Assembly (NCBI GenBank): GCA_039881145.1
Contig: JAYKKI010000029.1
Span: 22,814,001-22,878,000, forward strand
Origin: Druceiella hillmani
Taxonomy: Eukaryota > Arthropoda > Insecta > Lepidoptera > Hepialidae
Length of the DNA: 64,000 bases
Direction of reading: 5' to 3'
Of this stretch, positions 11,409 through 24,790 are shown piece by piece. The position numbers were made by a program, and so were the translations under genes. Within the stretch, counting starts at the first letter, position 1, and each line of letters opens with the position of its first letter. The notes beneath the pieces are model-generated. The model ran no database searches. It was not told the origin of the DNA and saw nothing but the letters and a program-made list of their open reading frames with translations.

Positions 11409-11583
11409 CTTTATATTACTTACTAACTGCACAGATTTGACAGATTCAAGGCGAGTGTTGACTAGAAGATAGGTTATATCAAACGCCAGTTCGCCTGACA
11501 TTAAGACAATGAAACCGATAACGGTAATAATAACAAAGCGCGCTTTATCTCTGCTACAAAATCTATCGGCAGCTGCTTCTCGA

Positions 11584-11902
11584 TAAACAATAACAATAAA
11601 CAATCAACAATAACCTCGTCCAATAAACAATAACGGGCCCACGCATTGTCGCGGCGGCAGGTGTCGGCGCGCCTCAAAAGCATCGGTGGCGCAAGATCAA
11701 AGGGGCACCGCCGCGCCATTGTTTGTTTACGCAGTCGAATTAAAGTATCGGATTGCGCTAATTGCGTTTTTGTATCGACCGATGGAGATGGACGAGGAAT
11801 TAAACGAATTTACACGAGCACCTCTTTTGCCAGATCTCGTCTTGCACAGACCGGAAAATCAGTAACAGATTTGTTTTTATGTAGATCCTGCATAATTGTG
11901 GC
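11584..11902. promoter_or_regulatory. ACAAT cluster followed by GC island, copy 2
   Basis: Exact counterpart of 7982-8300. If the island is an enhancer, the duplication doubles its dose. Confidence 0.35.
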
Positions 11903-13845
11903 ACCAGTTAAGTTAATACAATATTACTTTATACTAGTGAGACGATATATTGCCATGTATTTAAAAAAAATCCTATATTAGTTAAATTTTCCAATTACAT
12001 CAACATGCGAGTATATGGTTACTAAAAAAACTGACTCTCAGAAAAGGAAACGCGAATACGTGGTTTCTTTTTCATACTCATAACTTGAAAAGGTGAACGA
12101 AGGAGGGAAAAAGGAATATGCAAACTAACAATTTTATACGAATCGATTGGTGTATCACTTATTAAATTCAAACAGCCCCTCGTGAACTGATGCTCTACAC
12201 AAAGTTACCCTCAAGCATAATATAAATACGTATTTAAATTTTTTATGATATTTTCCTATAGCTAAAATATTTAGTTTACGTATCTTTAGAAAAATTCTGG
12301 TTTTCCATTTCTACCAGCTTTCAGAAAGGAATTCCTCAACAAAAGAAAAATACTTGAGAACTTCTGCACAGGTTTAATTGAAACACGCCGTGTTGTATTT
12401 GATAAGATGCCGCAAATTGTTATCGTTGGTTCATTACATTTTCACCAAGGTGCCAATAGTATTGTCTATTGTAAATAGCAAATATATTAGGTTAGAATGG
12501 GCGTGGTTTTAATGATTACTAACCTGTATGATAAATTAAAAAAAAAACATAAAATATTTATTACATTTAAAATGTACATTTTTTATGTTTTAATGAACAT
12601 GAAACAATGTCTCAATAAAAAAAATTACAGTCACAGACAAGTTGAGATGCAGAAGGTGAACTTTGGTGATGACAAGATGTCACCTAAGTATCCTGAAGTC
12701 GCCAGGACTATTTTATGTCATCGCGGACATATCATATTAGAAGAAAGACTGATTGGAAAAATGATCTATGGCGAATCTATTATGATTTTGCTGTGGTATT
12801 CAATTTACTAAGTAATAAACAAATAAATTTATTTGTATTCAACATAACATGTTTTCCTCAAAAAAATACAAAGAAGTATCATGTTAAAGTGGATTAAGAA
12901 TAAACCGAAAGGACAAATGTCAGAAGTCGAAAAATCATTAATTCTAAAAGGAAGATTTAAACGCCTGCAATAGGTTCAAAATTAGTGATTCATCAGAATG
13001 CTCCGCTCATGTATGAACAACTCACAACAGATGCAGCGGTTACATTGTTTGGAGATGCAACAACGTCTGATGCGAAACGTGCCTCGGTACCGACTGTCGG
13101 TTTAATGTTTGCTTTCACAAATGGATAAAAATTAACAATGTAACGCGAGAAGATGATAAGAAGGAAACTATAGAGACGACATTACTTTGAAACGCGATAT
13201 TAAAAATAAATATTTTGATTAAATTTTATAAAGCTAAGTATATATATAGTATAATTTTCCTTTCAATAAGGACAAGAAATTGTGACGTTATACAATTAAA
13301 TCATTTTGGGACTAGGAATCCCTTCGAGACTTTGAAATCCACCTCGGAATCTCTGAACATAGGAAATCTTGAAATAATACCCTTCGTCTTGCCCTTCGTG
13401 CTTGCTTCTGGTTATCATCGTCCGGATAGCATAGATGTTCCGATGGATCGAAATAAAAACGAACGAACGTTCTTTTTTATTTTATTTGTATATACACGGT
13501 GTAAAGTTGAATACTACACAGCCGTGGAGAGATAATTATCCTTAAGAACTCCTGATATACTGAAGAGAATAGTTTCACAAATAGTGTTTAATATACAGGA
13601 TTTTTTAAATAAAATGGGTATCAGGTTTATTATATTCACATCAGAACGATAAAGGATACATTTCTAATTACGATCAATCAAATACTTTCACTTCTGATGT
13701 ACAACAGTATAAGAAACCTCTCCACCTCTATTCTTTGTAGAATAGAGATAACTCTCCCAATTGGCTTTGATTTTTCTCTATAGGAAAGCTATATTTCACT
13801 GTTTGTAAATTTTTATTACGAAATTCAATTATTTAACTTCCATTG

Positions 13846-13846
<1 letters not shown>

Positions 13847-13907
<61 letters not shown>
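13847..13907. repeat. (TA)n microsatellite in copy 2
   Basis: About 30 TA units, one fewer than in copy 1. Confidence 0.95.
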
Positions 13908-13909
<2 letters not shown>

Positions 13910-14477
13910 ATTAAAAATAATAAAGATTAAATGAATGCTCTTCCGTTGTGCCAAAATCTTATTATAGCGGGCCTAATGTACATAATTAAATATTTTTATT
14001 ATGCTTAAGATATTGTCGTAAAATATATCTATGATTATGCAAAACTATTTGTTACATAGTTTCATAGAAAACTTCAACAGCTCTTACGAAAATAGTAGAA
14101 AAATTCAATAACCTAAAATAAATAAAATTTTTAACAAATGCTTAATAATTAAAGAGCAACCCAAAATAGCTATCCTAAAACACAAATACTATTTAGCATA
14201 CTCAGGACAAAGCTTGAAGATACCACATTTAAAAGTCGGGCAACTCAATGTGAATCCAAGGTCTAAAGGAATTTCAATTTCAGGAGTACGATTCGAAATT
14301 AATTTAGTCAAACGTCAACGCGGCCATTAAAGTGTCGTTTAACAAATTTGTCCATTAAACGCGATATAAATCTCTTGGTAAGATTCACTGAGAAGCGGGC
14401 GCGATTCCGCGGCGAGTAATTGCGCCGCAGTCGATTAACATTTCATTGTCCAATGTCGTTAAGTTTTTATTAATTTT

Positions 14478-16879
14478 AACTACGATCCGAATTTAATTTC
14501 GGTTTAACGCTTTAAGAGGAAGAGTATAGCAAGAGGCCTTGATCGGCTGTTACTTTTAATATTGATTTATACACTGATCTACTTTGCATTTAGGATTACG
14601 TTATTTTCGTTTATTTACTCTGGTCTAGGCGATTGACCTCAATTTTTATTTGAAAGGAAACAAAGATAAATATAAACTTGTTATGTTAACATAAAGATGT
14701 TTTCATTTTATATATTCAATTCGATATCTTTTAGAAACACTCTTAACGTAATATACATAAAATATAGAAAGAATATTAATACATAAATATTTATTGAGAC
14801 ATAATTCAGTTATATCTATGATTTAATGATTAAAGACAATTCTAAACTAATTATGTTTAAATTTAGAAGAAAAATACAACATAAATACGTTAGTATAATC
14901 TGGTGTAATAAATTGTATATTTCATATAAATGGTGTTGACATAAAATTAACAAATTATTTATTGTACTTCATTTATAGAGCTAATAGGTATTGGTGAATA
15001 TTTTAATTAAATACATATGAGCGTAATGATTGGCTGTGTTAACATTTTGCTCTGGAAACAAACTTAAAATTTTCGATTTGGGTTTATCTTGCATTTAAAA
15101 ATGCTACCTAAAGGGTACCTGTTTCAGTTCCCGTTAATTTTACTATAAGAAAATATTATGATATTAAGGGAATATGAGCATCTATAAATGAATTTTTGAA
15201 AAAAATTAATGTATCTAAATATTACCACTTAAGCGTATCATTACGCTTACACATATGCAAATTAACCTGGACAAATCTATGAGTAAAGATAACATAAATC
15301 TAATATTTTAGGAGACAAACAGAAATGCTTTCTATTACAAATTAATTTCACGAGTACATCTTAACAGAGATCTCAAAAGTATGAAACTTTAGGTGTTACA
15401 CATTTTATTTATAAATAAGACTCAAATGTTTTCGTTTCTTATTTTCAGGTATGAATTTAAACTGTCTACATGTTCTGATCAACGTAAAATGGTAAGTAAA
15501 CGGTAAACAATAATGTTACTTACACACCTACTAATCAAACACAATTAGCCATACATACAAAATAGTTATATAAATTTTTGAACGAAATCTTTTAATTTAG
15601 GGAATTATTCTAAAACGTACCCGAATAACTTGTTCCAAATAGATCGATCATGATATGCCTAATTATATTATTTACACACAATGTGAAACTAAATTCACTT
15701 TATTAAAATAGCGATAGTCGAGCCTCATTTAACCATATCTTACATGCGTGCATTTGCAGTTATGTTTAAATGAAACAATTTTTCTGCATTTACAAACCGG
15801 TAAATTTTGAATTAAAGATAATAGTCACTATGGCGACAAATCTGAAAATAAATAAAAAGCGAAGAGTGATGCGGTGAAGGGTCAAATGTTAAGAATTCAA
15901 GTAACATTTTATTCAGTAAGAGCAAAGTTAGCATCGGTAGCATAAAGCAGTCAGTGTATATATAATCACGTCATTTCGTTCGATTCTTTCAGAAATTGCT
16001 GAAATGCTCGTGTATTTAGTTATTGTAGGAGATACATATTTACGGAAGATTTAAGTTTATCTTTACGGAAAAATCTGTCTGTTGATTCGCTTTTCAATGC
16101 AAAAATTAGTAAGATAGTTTTGAACGACTTTTTTTCTCTTCTCCCGAAAATTTATCTTTGAAATGTTTGTAATAAACATTTTGAAACTCGGTTTCAAATA
16201 TTTACAGTTTCAAAGCGCTTTATGGCGGCAGGCGACGCTAATTCGAAGCGAAGCTTATTCAGAGGCCAGTTCGCGATAAGATTAGTTCAATAGATTTGAG
16301 ATAAACCTTTAGATATAGACAAAAATGTCAATGAATATTTGTTACATAATTTTTTTACATATCAATGATAAGTAGAACTCGAGAAGACTTGACATTGAGT
16401 ATTCGATGGCGTATAACAGTTACATACACAAATTTGTAATCATGTACGTAATTCGGAACTGTTACAAAAATATTGAGCTGGTAATCTGGGGATAAATTCA
16501 AATTTTTCATTTCAAATAATGTTATAAACGATTAACAGCGATTTTCTTACCACTTACATGTATTCCTTAGATTTAAATGCTCCTTGGGGTTTAATATACT
16601 ATAGCAAAGGAAAATATTTAGTGTTTCCATTTTTTATAAATTAGTAAATTTTCATAACAACGCGTTTTAAAAATTTTTACGAATGATTCAATAAAAATAG
16701 GGGATTTCTTCTATATAATTTATATATTATAAAATCATGACTAAATTTAAAAAAAAAATTATTTTAAATGTTTAAACGTTTTTCATTTGCTTTTTTATTA
16801 AATTTGTACATTTATTTTTATTTTTTCATATACGAAAAAAAATAACAATTTTAATCTTTTTAGGGCTACATATTCAAAT
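14478..16879. other. AT-rich stretch, little structure
   Basis: No tandem repeat or ORF above 60 codons. A GC-richer patch near 16200-16290 (GGCGGCAGGCGACGC) could be a small regulatory element. A weak splice-site-bounded stretch on the minus strand near 16557-16600 was considered and not called. Confidence 0.45.
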
Positions 16880-17110
16880 TGCAAAATCCTTACAATTTCG
16901 TCATGATCGTTTGTTTGTCTATGATACAGCATCAAGGATCTTTCGGTTTACCGATAAGACTGATTGTAACAGAATTTCATAAGAAAACCTAGTAAAACTA
17001 CGTAAATGCATAACGTGGATTTTTTAATTTTTCCTTACTGTACCTCCCTTTACAATTTGGGGATGATCTTTTTTTTAACGGGCTCCGCAGACTAGGGTGC
17101 CACTGAAGAG
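16880..17110 (+). mobile_element. Decayed lepidopteran-type repeat remnant
   Basis: The order CCTTACAATTTCGTCATGAT, GTTTGTTTGTCTATGA and later TGTACCTCCCTTTACAATTT followed by GGGGATGATC and a T-run matches, from memory, the layout of a repeat very common in moth and butterfly genomes. The copies at 21030-21262 (opposite strand), 25425-25560 and 35600-35860 share parts of it. No coding capacity. Confidence 0.5.
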
Positions 17111-17362
17111 ATATTTTAAAATGCGATCGAAAATATTTAACAATAATTGTTTATAACAAGCGTTTTGCAATATACAATCTTTCAACAAAGCACGTCAAGT
17201 CTTGGAAAATTAGAATAACTGTATGTTTGTGTGTGTTTAGTTAGTATTTCAATTTAAATTATTTTATTTAATCTATATTAATAAATTAAAGACATATTGG
17301 CAACCCTGTTATTTCTTACGCCTGTAAAATACTATATAATTTAAATGGAAAAAATAATATCC

Positions 17363-17475
17363 TATTATAAAAGCTAAAGTGAATCAATTTATTTGCCTGT
17401 CTCGCTTTCATGGCTCAATTACCCGAACAATCCTTGTGAAATCTGCAAACATGTAGCCTGCGTGATGGGAACGAA
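17363..17475 (+). mobile_element. Helitron-like repeat fragment
   Basis: CTATTATAAAAGCTAAAG is followed by TTTGCCTGTCTCGCTTTCAT and GGCTCAATTACCCGAACAAT. The TCTCGCTTTCA(T/C)GGCTCAA(T/C)T core recurs at about 51404-51425. From memory this resembles the interior of non-autonomous lepidopteran Helitrons. No ends can be defined. Confidence 0.45.
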
Positions 17476-19540
17476 TGTAGGATATTTATCGATGAAAATA
17501 ATATTTTATTTAAATATCCCCCTCAGTAGTAAGAGTGCATAAGTACGTATGAATATTATTTACACAGGATGCAGGCAATACCGTGTTAATCTTGAAAATA
17601 ATCGTTCGACTTTAAAAATATTTTTCAAAAAAGACATCTCTTTTTCTTTACCTTTTCCATGCACCACTTCCATTTTGTATATTACTTATATAATACAAAA
17701 TGTATGCAAGTGACCATGAAGCATAACTTCTACTCGTATTTAACAAGTTTATTCTTCTTTAAAACTACCCCCCCCCCCTTTTTTCGATATCTTATATGAA
17801 TATCGTTTCATTTATATTCGCATCGAGTAAACATTTTATGTAAATATTACACAATTATCCCATTTCAAACCCATTCAACTTCCGTTTTGTAATTCAATAA
17901 TCAGTTCCGGACATCATTTTTGATATAATTATTAATTTAATTTGTATACACTTTTTTTGATACACGTAAGTTCTTCACTACTTACATAAACAAACCATTC
18001 ATTCCCTAAGCCACATGCACTCTGAATCTTTAACATTTTGTTTAAAAACAACTCGCAACGGTAATTTCTCGTCGAAGTAAAATAATGCAACACACATAAC
18101 GTCATTACGGTACTTATCCATCCATACGCACAGTCCCAAAGCTGAAACGTTTCTGCCACTTCCTACAGCGAATATATTAATTTTTTGCCACCCCAAATAG
18201 ACGGCGCATACTTAGCGGCTTATTCGAGATTGTAATCGACATTTCAATTAAGCTGCCCGTACGTGAGCAGTTGGTAATTTCACACAGCTCGCATGCGTAA
18301 TTAAAGGCATCAATACATGTGATGTGATAACGAAATATGCATATTAACTAACGAAACCGAAGAACGAGTTGTAAAAGATACTTTTGTGTGTTGAAGGATG
18401 GATGCGTTAAAGCAGTCGGAAGGGGCAACAATTTTTTTTTAATTTTAATATGTGCAACAAAATATTAATAATTAAAATATTAATAAAAAATATCAATATT
18501 ATTGATATAATGCCGTTAATTATAGCACGTGACGAAGGAATCATAGTATAAAGTAGACGAATTTTCACTTTTTTAAATATATTGTGGGTATGATTTTGAG
18601 TATACATATTAATGTTTGTAAATATATTACTTTATCGTACGTCTGTGTTTGGAACTATCACCACCGAATGGTAGATAAAAATCATAACACATAAACGCAA
18701 AAGTTTCTAAGACAACATTAGACTTTATAAATTTTGTCTTAGAAATGATATATTAGCATGGAGTAACGCATGGAGGAATATAATAGCATGGAGTAACGTC
18801 ATCCTATTTTATATTTTTTAAATTCTTTAGACGTATGATTTAAACGAACACTAAATTAATATCGTCAGATTCCACTCATCTTGACTTTAATTTTTCACTA
18901 AAGCATATTTTGTCTCAGAATAAAAAAGGGTATTTTCATAAATCGATACTGCATCAAAAAGTATAAATATAAAAAACACATTGTCTTTAAACTTTAACGA
19001 ATGTTATGATAAATCAATTTTTTCTAAATTTCAGAGAAATTGGTGAAAAGATTTACCAAAAAATGTGAATTGAAATGAACGTACATAAGGTTGCAAATTA
19101 GTATACCCTATTATACTAAAACGCAACCAAATTAACTAGTCAATTTTCATTCTACAAAATGCCGTATCACGTATCTCAATATTTAAAAATATATTTCGAT
19201 ATTATTAAAATCAGTACGTCGAATATTAATTACCTTAACGTGGTGTAAATATTGAATATAAATCATGTCATAAAATGTTAAGCACGTTTTTGTAAAATTG
19301 GCTGTTACGCAAAATAATTAGACTGCAAACGATTATTAGCTTAGTTTACGATTAACGGATGTGTATCAAAGATAATATTTGTTTTTAAAAGGAAACAACC
19401 AGTTCACCTACAAAATGAAAAAAGCGAAGCCGTTAATTACCTTGTAACATTATTACGAAATTTTAAATGAATAAAAAAAAGAAAGGACAAATGTTCATAT
19501 TCGTTTTTTTTATATCAAACATCTATCTATATCAGTAACT
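17476..19540. other. AT-rich stretch with a poly-C run and a small hairpin
   Basis: Contains a C10-11 run near 17768-17778 and a 12-bp-arm hairpin at 18704-18745. The word AGCATGGAGTAACG is directly repeated near 18755 and 18786. Overlapping 65-75 codon minus-strand ORFs (17932-18196) lie in GC-richer DNA and match nothing known. 18290-18380 is slightly GC-richer and includes ATATGCATAT. Confidence 0.45.
18704..18745. repeat. Inverted repeat, 12-bp perfect arms
   Basis: TTTCTAAGACAA (18704-18715) and TTGTCTTAGAAA (18734-18745) are reverse complements with an 18-nt spacer. Confidence 0.8.
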
Positions 19541-19680
19541 AAAATCCGTCTCCGAACGAGGTGAGTAGGTGGCGATGATGGCAGCGAGTCATCTTGAGAA
19601 GGTTACGTTCGAATGAGACACAGCATGATGGCTGCTGATCAGCTGTTCTGCTACAGATGGATTTCTGTAATTAATCGATT
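19541..19680. promoter_or_regulatory. GC-richer island
   Basis: Contains GTAGGTGGCGATGATGGCAG; the AGGTGGCG part fits the insect CTCF core and ATGGC the Pho core. CCGAACGAG|GTGAGTAG also fits a splice donor on the plus strand, but the sequence before it shows no convincing exon. Regulatory role is inferred. Confidence 0.25.
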
Positions 19681-21029
19681 ACAAATATAAAATTGTATTA
19701 TTTATGTAATCTAGTCTCAAATACGATTAGAAACAAAATATTAATAGCTTTTTATTTAAGAAGGAATAAAAATCACTGAAAATTTTTAACCCCGATTTCC
19801 ACAATAATACTGCGGTTTGCTTGCACAATTTTTAACTTCAATTTTTATAAATAAAATGGTCTTATTATCTGACAATACCTATACAATTTTGTGATACATG
19901 AAAAAATTGTGAAACTCGATATTAATGGCTAAAACGTTACTTCAAAAAGTGTTAAATAAGTAATAAAAATTAAATTTTTAAAAATTTGTTGAGTTAAAAT
20001 TGTTCAGTGTAAAAAATGGCTAAAATTAACTACTCACTCAAAATCAAAGCAGTCGGAGAATTATCTATATTTTACATTTTTTACGCTTAATTGTTACAGA
20101 TTGATTATAATAATAACTGTAACTAAAATTATATACTGAAATAATAGATTGAAATAGCTATATCTAATATGCCTTTTCCTACTATATCGATAAAATAACA
20201 TAACGTAACTCATTTGCTGAAGTAACTATCGGCAATTTTTAAAGGTTCAATGGAAAATGAAAATTCTGTCGGTAAAGCTAAGTTAAAGTGCAATTTAATC
20301 CATGCATTCAAGTGTATTTGATTGAATGGTAAAAAATAATACAATGTGTAAATAAACATGTTATTCTAAATCAATTCGTTCTAAAATACCACGTAAGTAA
20401 TTAGGCAAGACGTTTTAATAACCTGATTTCAGAAAATGTTGCTAATAACAAATAGCTGTGTATGAAAAAGAAAACATTTTTTTTAAAGAATTTGACTCCT
20501 TATTTAATGGAGGAAAATATTTACAATAAGCACAATAACAAATTAAGTTGAGAAAAACCATTCGTCAATAACTCGAACTACGCGCGTTTCCCACACATTT
20601 ATATCGAGCCTATTTACAAACATTTATTTTTCACGCTTATATGGCCTACAACACCTGTCACAGGCGTAAAACATGGTGCACATTTAAATAATTTTATTTC
20701 TCAACATGTTAATAAACAAATATATTATTTAATATATCTTTCAATGATTAATATATATTTAAAAAAAAAAAATATTTTTGTAGATGATTTAAGTCACTTG
20801 TATGGAGTTTCTATGGACTTTTTACAGACTTAACTACACGTCATAAGTTGGTCGATTATTACTTGTAAACTAGCAGAATCCAATTGATTGCGATAACTTT
20901 ATTTTCAATTCCGCTATATGTACTATTTTCGATATTTTCAGATATTTAAAAACAGTGGTTTAGTACCACTTTAAAAGTTTAATATTTCGTAAACGGATTC
21001 TTGAATCAAAAATGTGTCATGACGTTCTC
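19681..21029. other. AT-rich stretch, nothing recognised
   Basis: No element end, tandem repeat or ORF of note was seen. Confidence 0.5.
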
Positions 21030-21262
21030 TCAATATTTATTGAAAGACACATTCAACGATATACAATGGGGTATGCGAAGAAAAAAATATCCTTACTTTA
21101 CACGTAGGGAGGTACTCTAAAAACTTTTTTTTTAGATTTTACTTCATAACTTTGCATGTTATATCAAATTTCAGCTTATGTATTCTGTGAGTAAAACGGC
21201 TGTGACATACAGACGGACGGATAAACAAACGGATATGGCGAAATTATTAGGGTAATTTCTAC
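21030..21262 (-). mobile_element. Decayed lepidopteran-type repeat remnant, minus orientation
   Basis: Read on the minus strand it runs ACCCTAATAATTTCGCCATA, then CCGTCCGTCTGTATGTCACA, and later a T/A-rich part with GTACCTCCCTACGTGTAAAG. The same word order appears in the opposite orientation at 16880-17110. Family assignment is from memory. Confidence 0.55.
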
Positions 21263-21489
21263 GTAATTTCTTTCATTGCAATTAAGCGATATAAAGATTT
21301 TGCACAATATTTAACTCATAGTTTCTATTCTTTCATACTTACAATTCCCTGCAAAGAAACGAGCAGATCTCTGTATATTTTCAGAAATTTTGTCTATTTT
21401 CTAGTCTCTCATTTCTTTTTCGAACAATTAAAATTGTTGACCCAGTGATCTCGAGAATAAACATAGTAAAATAAAAATCACTTCGATTC

Positions 21490-21720
21490 GAATAAAACAA
21501 AACTCGGTGCCACTACCGCGCAACGAAATAACTCTGCGACAATTTAATCGCTCCGCGCTAATCCACATACAGAATAATTTTATTAACCGACCCACGGTAT
21601 TACTCCATCATACCAGAACCGGTCCTTGATCCAGCTTCGAGATCGTAAAAAATCAACACTAACGGAAATCGCGTAAGAAGCTGGCGGCTTTGTTTGCACT
21701 ACCAATGCATCGAATCCCAC
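21490..21720. promoter_or_regulatory. GC-richer island
   Basis: Composition rises, with CpG words such as ACCGCGCAACG and CGCTCCGCGC. No ORF or splice structure supports coding. Candidate conserved element by composition only. Confidence 0.25.
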
Positions 21721-22430
21721 ATATACACATGCATTACTCGCCGCAATCTCTCTCGTTATATATATATATATATATATGTCTCCACCGACCTCTCATTCAC
21801 TCCATATAACTATTTTAAAGATTATTCTCTCTATATATATACGTATACGTGTAGAATATACACAGAGAGAGAAACATAGAATATGACGCAAGGAGAGTGA
21901 ATTTGATTTGCGTAATTTGCTTTTCAAACATGTCTCGATGGATTCAATTGATCAATCGCTTTGTGAACGGTAATTTTTGTATCAAAACGATAGTTCGCAA
22001 CGATTGTATTATAATTAATGTTAACTCGGTTGCGACAGGTGTACGTGTGCTCGTGTAGGTGAGACGTTGCGTTTGAAGGAGGAATCAGATTGCCGTCCTC
22101 AGCTTGTTTTGTATTGGCGATTGTAGCTACTTCGGTTGAATTGAAATGTTGAAGATTAACATTGAAATGTTAAATCGTGTTGTAAGATGAATCCTTTACC
22201 GGATAGGGTTTTCTCACTTTTCGATTGGCTCAAAAAATCTACTGTCTGCTATTTGGATCTAGATCGAAATAAATACGGGTTTATAAATATTCTTGCAATA
22301 TTCAAATGGTAATAATCCTTTACAGCAAGCTGTCTCTCACTTTATATGTAAGTGTAAATGCTGGTATTTAGAATCAAAATGAAATAATGAATATATTTGG
22401 CGTTAATTTTGTAGAAATTCATTATTCATA

Positions 22431-22553
22431 ATTAAATGAAACTACGTGATGTAGTATTATTTCTACTTTCTATAAGTTCTTCAGATGGGCTATTAACTAA
22501 TAACCCACCTGAAGATGTTGTAATACAACGGAACCTAGGTCGTGGTAAAGAAG
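22431..22553 (+). repeat. Palindromic (foldback) repeat, partial copy with intact centre
   Basis: Shares a 32-bp head with 1750-1849. Its centre is a near-perfect hairpin: 17-bp arms at 22479-22495 and 22498-22514 with two mismatches and only AC between them. The tail 22504-22553 is the reverse complement of the left arm kept in the other copy. Here most of the left arm has been deleted, leaving the centre and right arm. Confidence 0.75.
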
Positions 22554-22662
22554 ACAGAATGAAACAAATAAAGGTTATCTAAATGTATATAGAAATATTA
22601 AAGGATACAGGTGGATTTTTATCTCATGTAGGTGATAATTACTAAACATAATATGTACATAA

Positions 22663-22801
<139 letters not shown>

Positions 22802-22865
22802 TGTATATGTGTGTGTACATTTGTGTATATAACATATATGTGTATGTGTGTGTATGTATGTCTAT

Positions 22866-24295
22866 AGTATAGTATAGTATCTATACATAACACTTATATT
22901 TTATGTTATCGACAAGTATACCACGCTTACAAATGAAGACATACGTGAATATCTTAATAGCAATAGGTTTCATATCGTAAATTTAATACGCTACGTATAA
23001 CCGTAATTCTGATGACCCACACCTGTCGGAACTTTGAAATGACTTTAAAAGATTAAAACTGTTTAGCGAGTCTAGCACCGAGATCAAACGGCGCTACATT
23101 GAGAAGACAGTCTACTTGTTTCTTCGCTTATACGAATACTCATAAAATTAAAACTACGCCGTGCGTATTATTATTAATCCGCATTAATAATTTTCACTTA
23201 ATTTCAATTAATAATTGTCACACCAAAGTAATTCGAATTGCAATTATCGTTTAAGAATTGTTTTCCTATTATATTTAATATTACAGCACAATTTATAAAA
23301 AGTTTTCAAAACTCCTATGTAGAAATGGTATAGATGAAGTAGCCGATGTATCGAGCAGTCAATAATATGTGAGTGTTATTATGTAAGAAAGAGAGAGAGA
23401 TAAATATAGGTTGACTTTCTGCAGAGATACGTTGCGGATTTGCGACGTAGTAAGGTTAAGTTATTATTTATTTTAATCAAGTATTAATCAACGATATTTT
23501 AACTATCGATTTAAGAATTTTTCCTTCAAAAGCACTACGACATTTAAAGATTTTTCGACATAAATAAAAGTAGTAAAATTTCCACACACAAAAAAGTGGG
23601 CGAAATTATAATTAACGCTAGGAAATTGTAACAAATTTCCTGTTTCACATATTAACAATATTTTAATTCTTCGAAGAGAGAAGAAATAAAACAGAGTGTT
23701 ACAAAACTTAATTCGATTCTATTAAACGTAGATAACCGATTCCTTAAAAAATATTTTAATTTTTTTTCTGACTGCAAGAGAATCTGCAAAGTATGCACGA
23801 AGTATTTGAGAAATCTTTATTACGCAGCTAAATTATGTTTTCAGTAGTTCCTATATAATTTTATTAATATTTATATCATTATCAACATTCTTAAAAAAAC
23901 AACACGTAAAAGCTTTTTACGTAAAGTAAAAAAGTTATACAAAAAGTTCAGCATTCCCCGATATGATAAAAAATACGGAAATACGTAGTAGGTACGCACG
24001 ACGAATTTAAATTCTCTCTTTTTAAAATAAACTAATTTCACGATACCCCACATTATTAAGTATTTTAACCTTAAATTGTTAAGAGCTTATTCAGTAACAA
24101 AATTCATGTTCTTAACCGAATAGCTTAAATAAAATATACTTGTGAATTAATTACACACGACGGTAATCTCATCACGTTACTTAAGAGCTAATTAACACAA
24201 TTAGCAATTAAGTGTTAAACAAACCTCTAAGTGCTCAAAAAAATAAATCATAAAAATTGCTTCAATTCATCCACGCATACAGGCGAATTGAAGGT
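22866..24295. other. AT-rich stretch, nothing recognised
   Basis: A GC-richer patch at about 23000-23110 may be a minor element. Short ORFs show no family resemblance. Confidence 0.45.
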
Positions 24296-24790
24296 TCCAA
24301 ACTTAAGCGTTTAATTTGCTAATCACCCGCCAACCTTGCCCCACGGGCGCCCAGTTCAACTTCTGAATAACGCAAAGCAAAACGGCGCAAAACGTATGAC
24401 CCACTTCCAGCCAACGGCTCAATCCATCAGCTAATCGATCAATCCGAGCACAAACGGAACGAGAAACAAAAAGACAGAAACACTTATCGGCTTTTGTTTT
24501 TCGTTTATTTGTTGTATGCGCCACTACGGGTCGAGCGAGGCGGGCTGACAATGCGATCGAGCCGATTTCAACCTTCGACAATGCTCACCTTTCTACGACA
24601 AGCCGTAGACAAAGGTGTGCCAAAAAAAAAGGCAAGGGCAGACGCCTACAATGGCATCTCAATGAATGCGTGAATAGGCGGTGGGAAGGAGAGGTCGCGG
24701 CGGCTGATAATGAAGCCGCCTTTGTTCTTGCGCGGAGAACGTCGGCGGCGCCGTGTTCAGTTGACAGAAGATTCGTATATCGCCTTTGGA
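24296..24790. promoter_or_regulatory. Large GC-rich island (about 500 bp)
   Basis: One of the longest islands. It contains a perfect 7-bp stem GGCGGCT/AGCCGCC around GATAATGA (24699-24720), AATGGCATC (Pho-like), and CAAAGGTGTG. A 92-codon minus-strand ORF (24303-24581) matches no known domain. On the minus strand AGAAAG|GTGAGC (donor after 24588) follows a pyrimidine-rich stretch, but no open exon of sensible coding content precedes it. Probably regulatory. Confidence 0.35.

Larger units (their letters stand above)
10882..14477 (+). repeat. 3.6-kb tandem duplication, copy 2
   Basis: Starts GTGAATGGTCTAATAAAG, as copy 1 does at 7280, and ends ...TTATTAATTTT, after which the sequence becomes unique (AACTACGATCC). 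It contains the same features shifted by 3600-3602 bp, including all short ORFs. The near identity implies a very recent event or, less likely, an assembly duplication. Confidence 0.97.

Noticed and set aside
14950..14975. ATTGTACTTCAT, matching the start of miR-305
   Set aside because: The match stops after 12 bases and there is no precursor hairpin.
16557..16600. Possible 41-nt minus-strand microexon between a TTTGCTATAG acceptor and a GTAAGTGG donor
   Set aside because: Two frames are open, the translation is uninformative and the stretch is AT-rich; such pairs of sites are expected by chance.
18090..18145. Resemblance to 48560-48620 (CGTCAT, CCATCCA, CCCAAA, TGAAACGT in order)
   Set aside because: Only short words are shared with different spacing; too weak to call a repeat family without an alignment.
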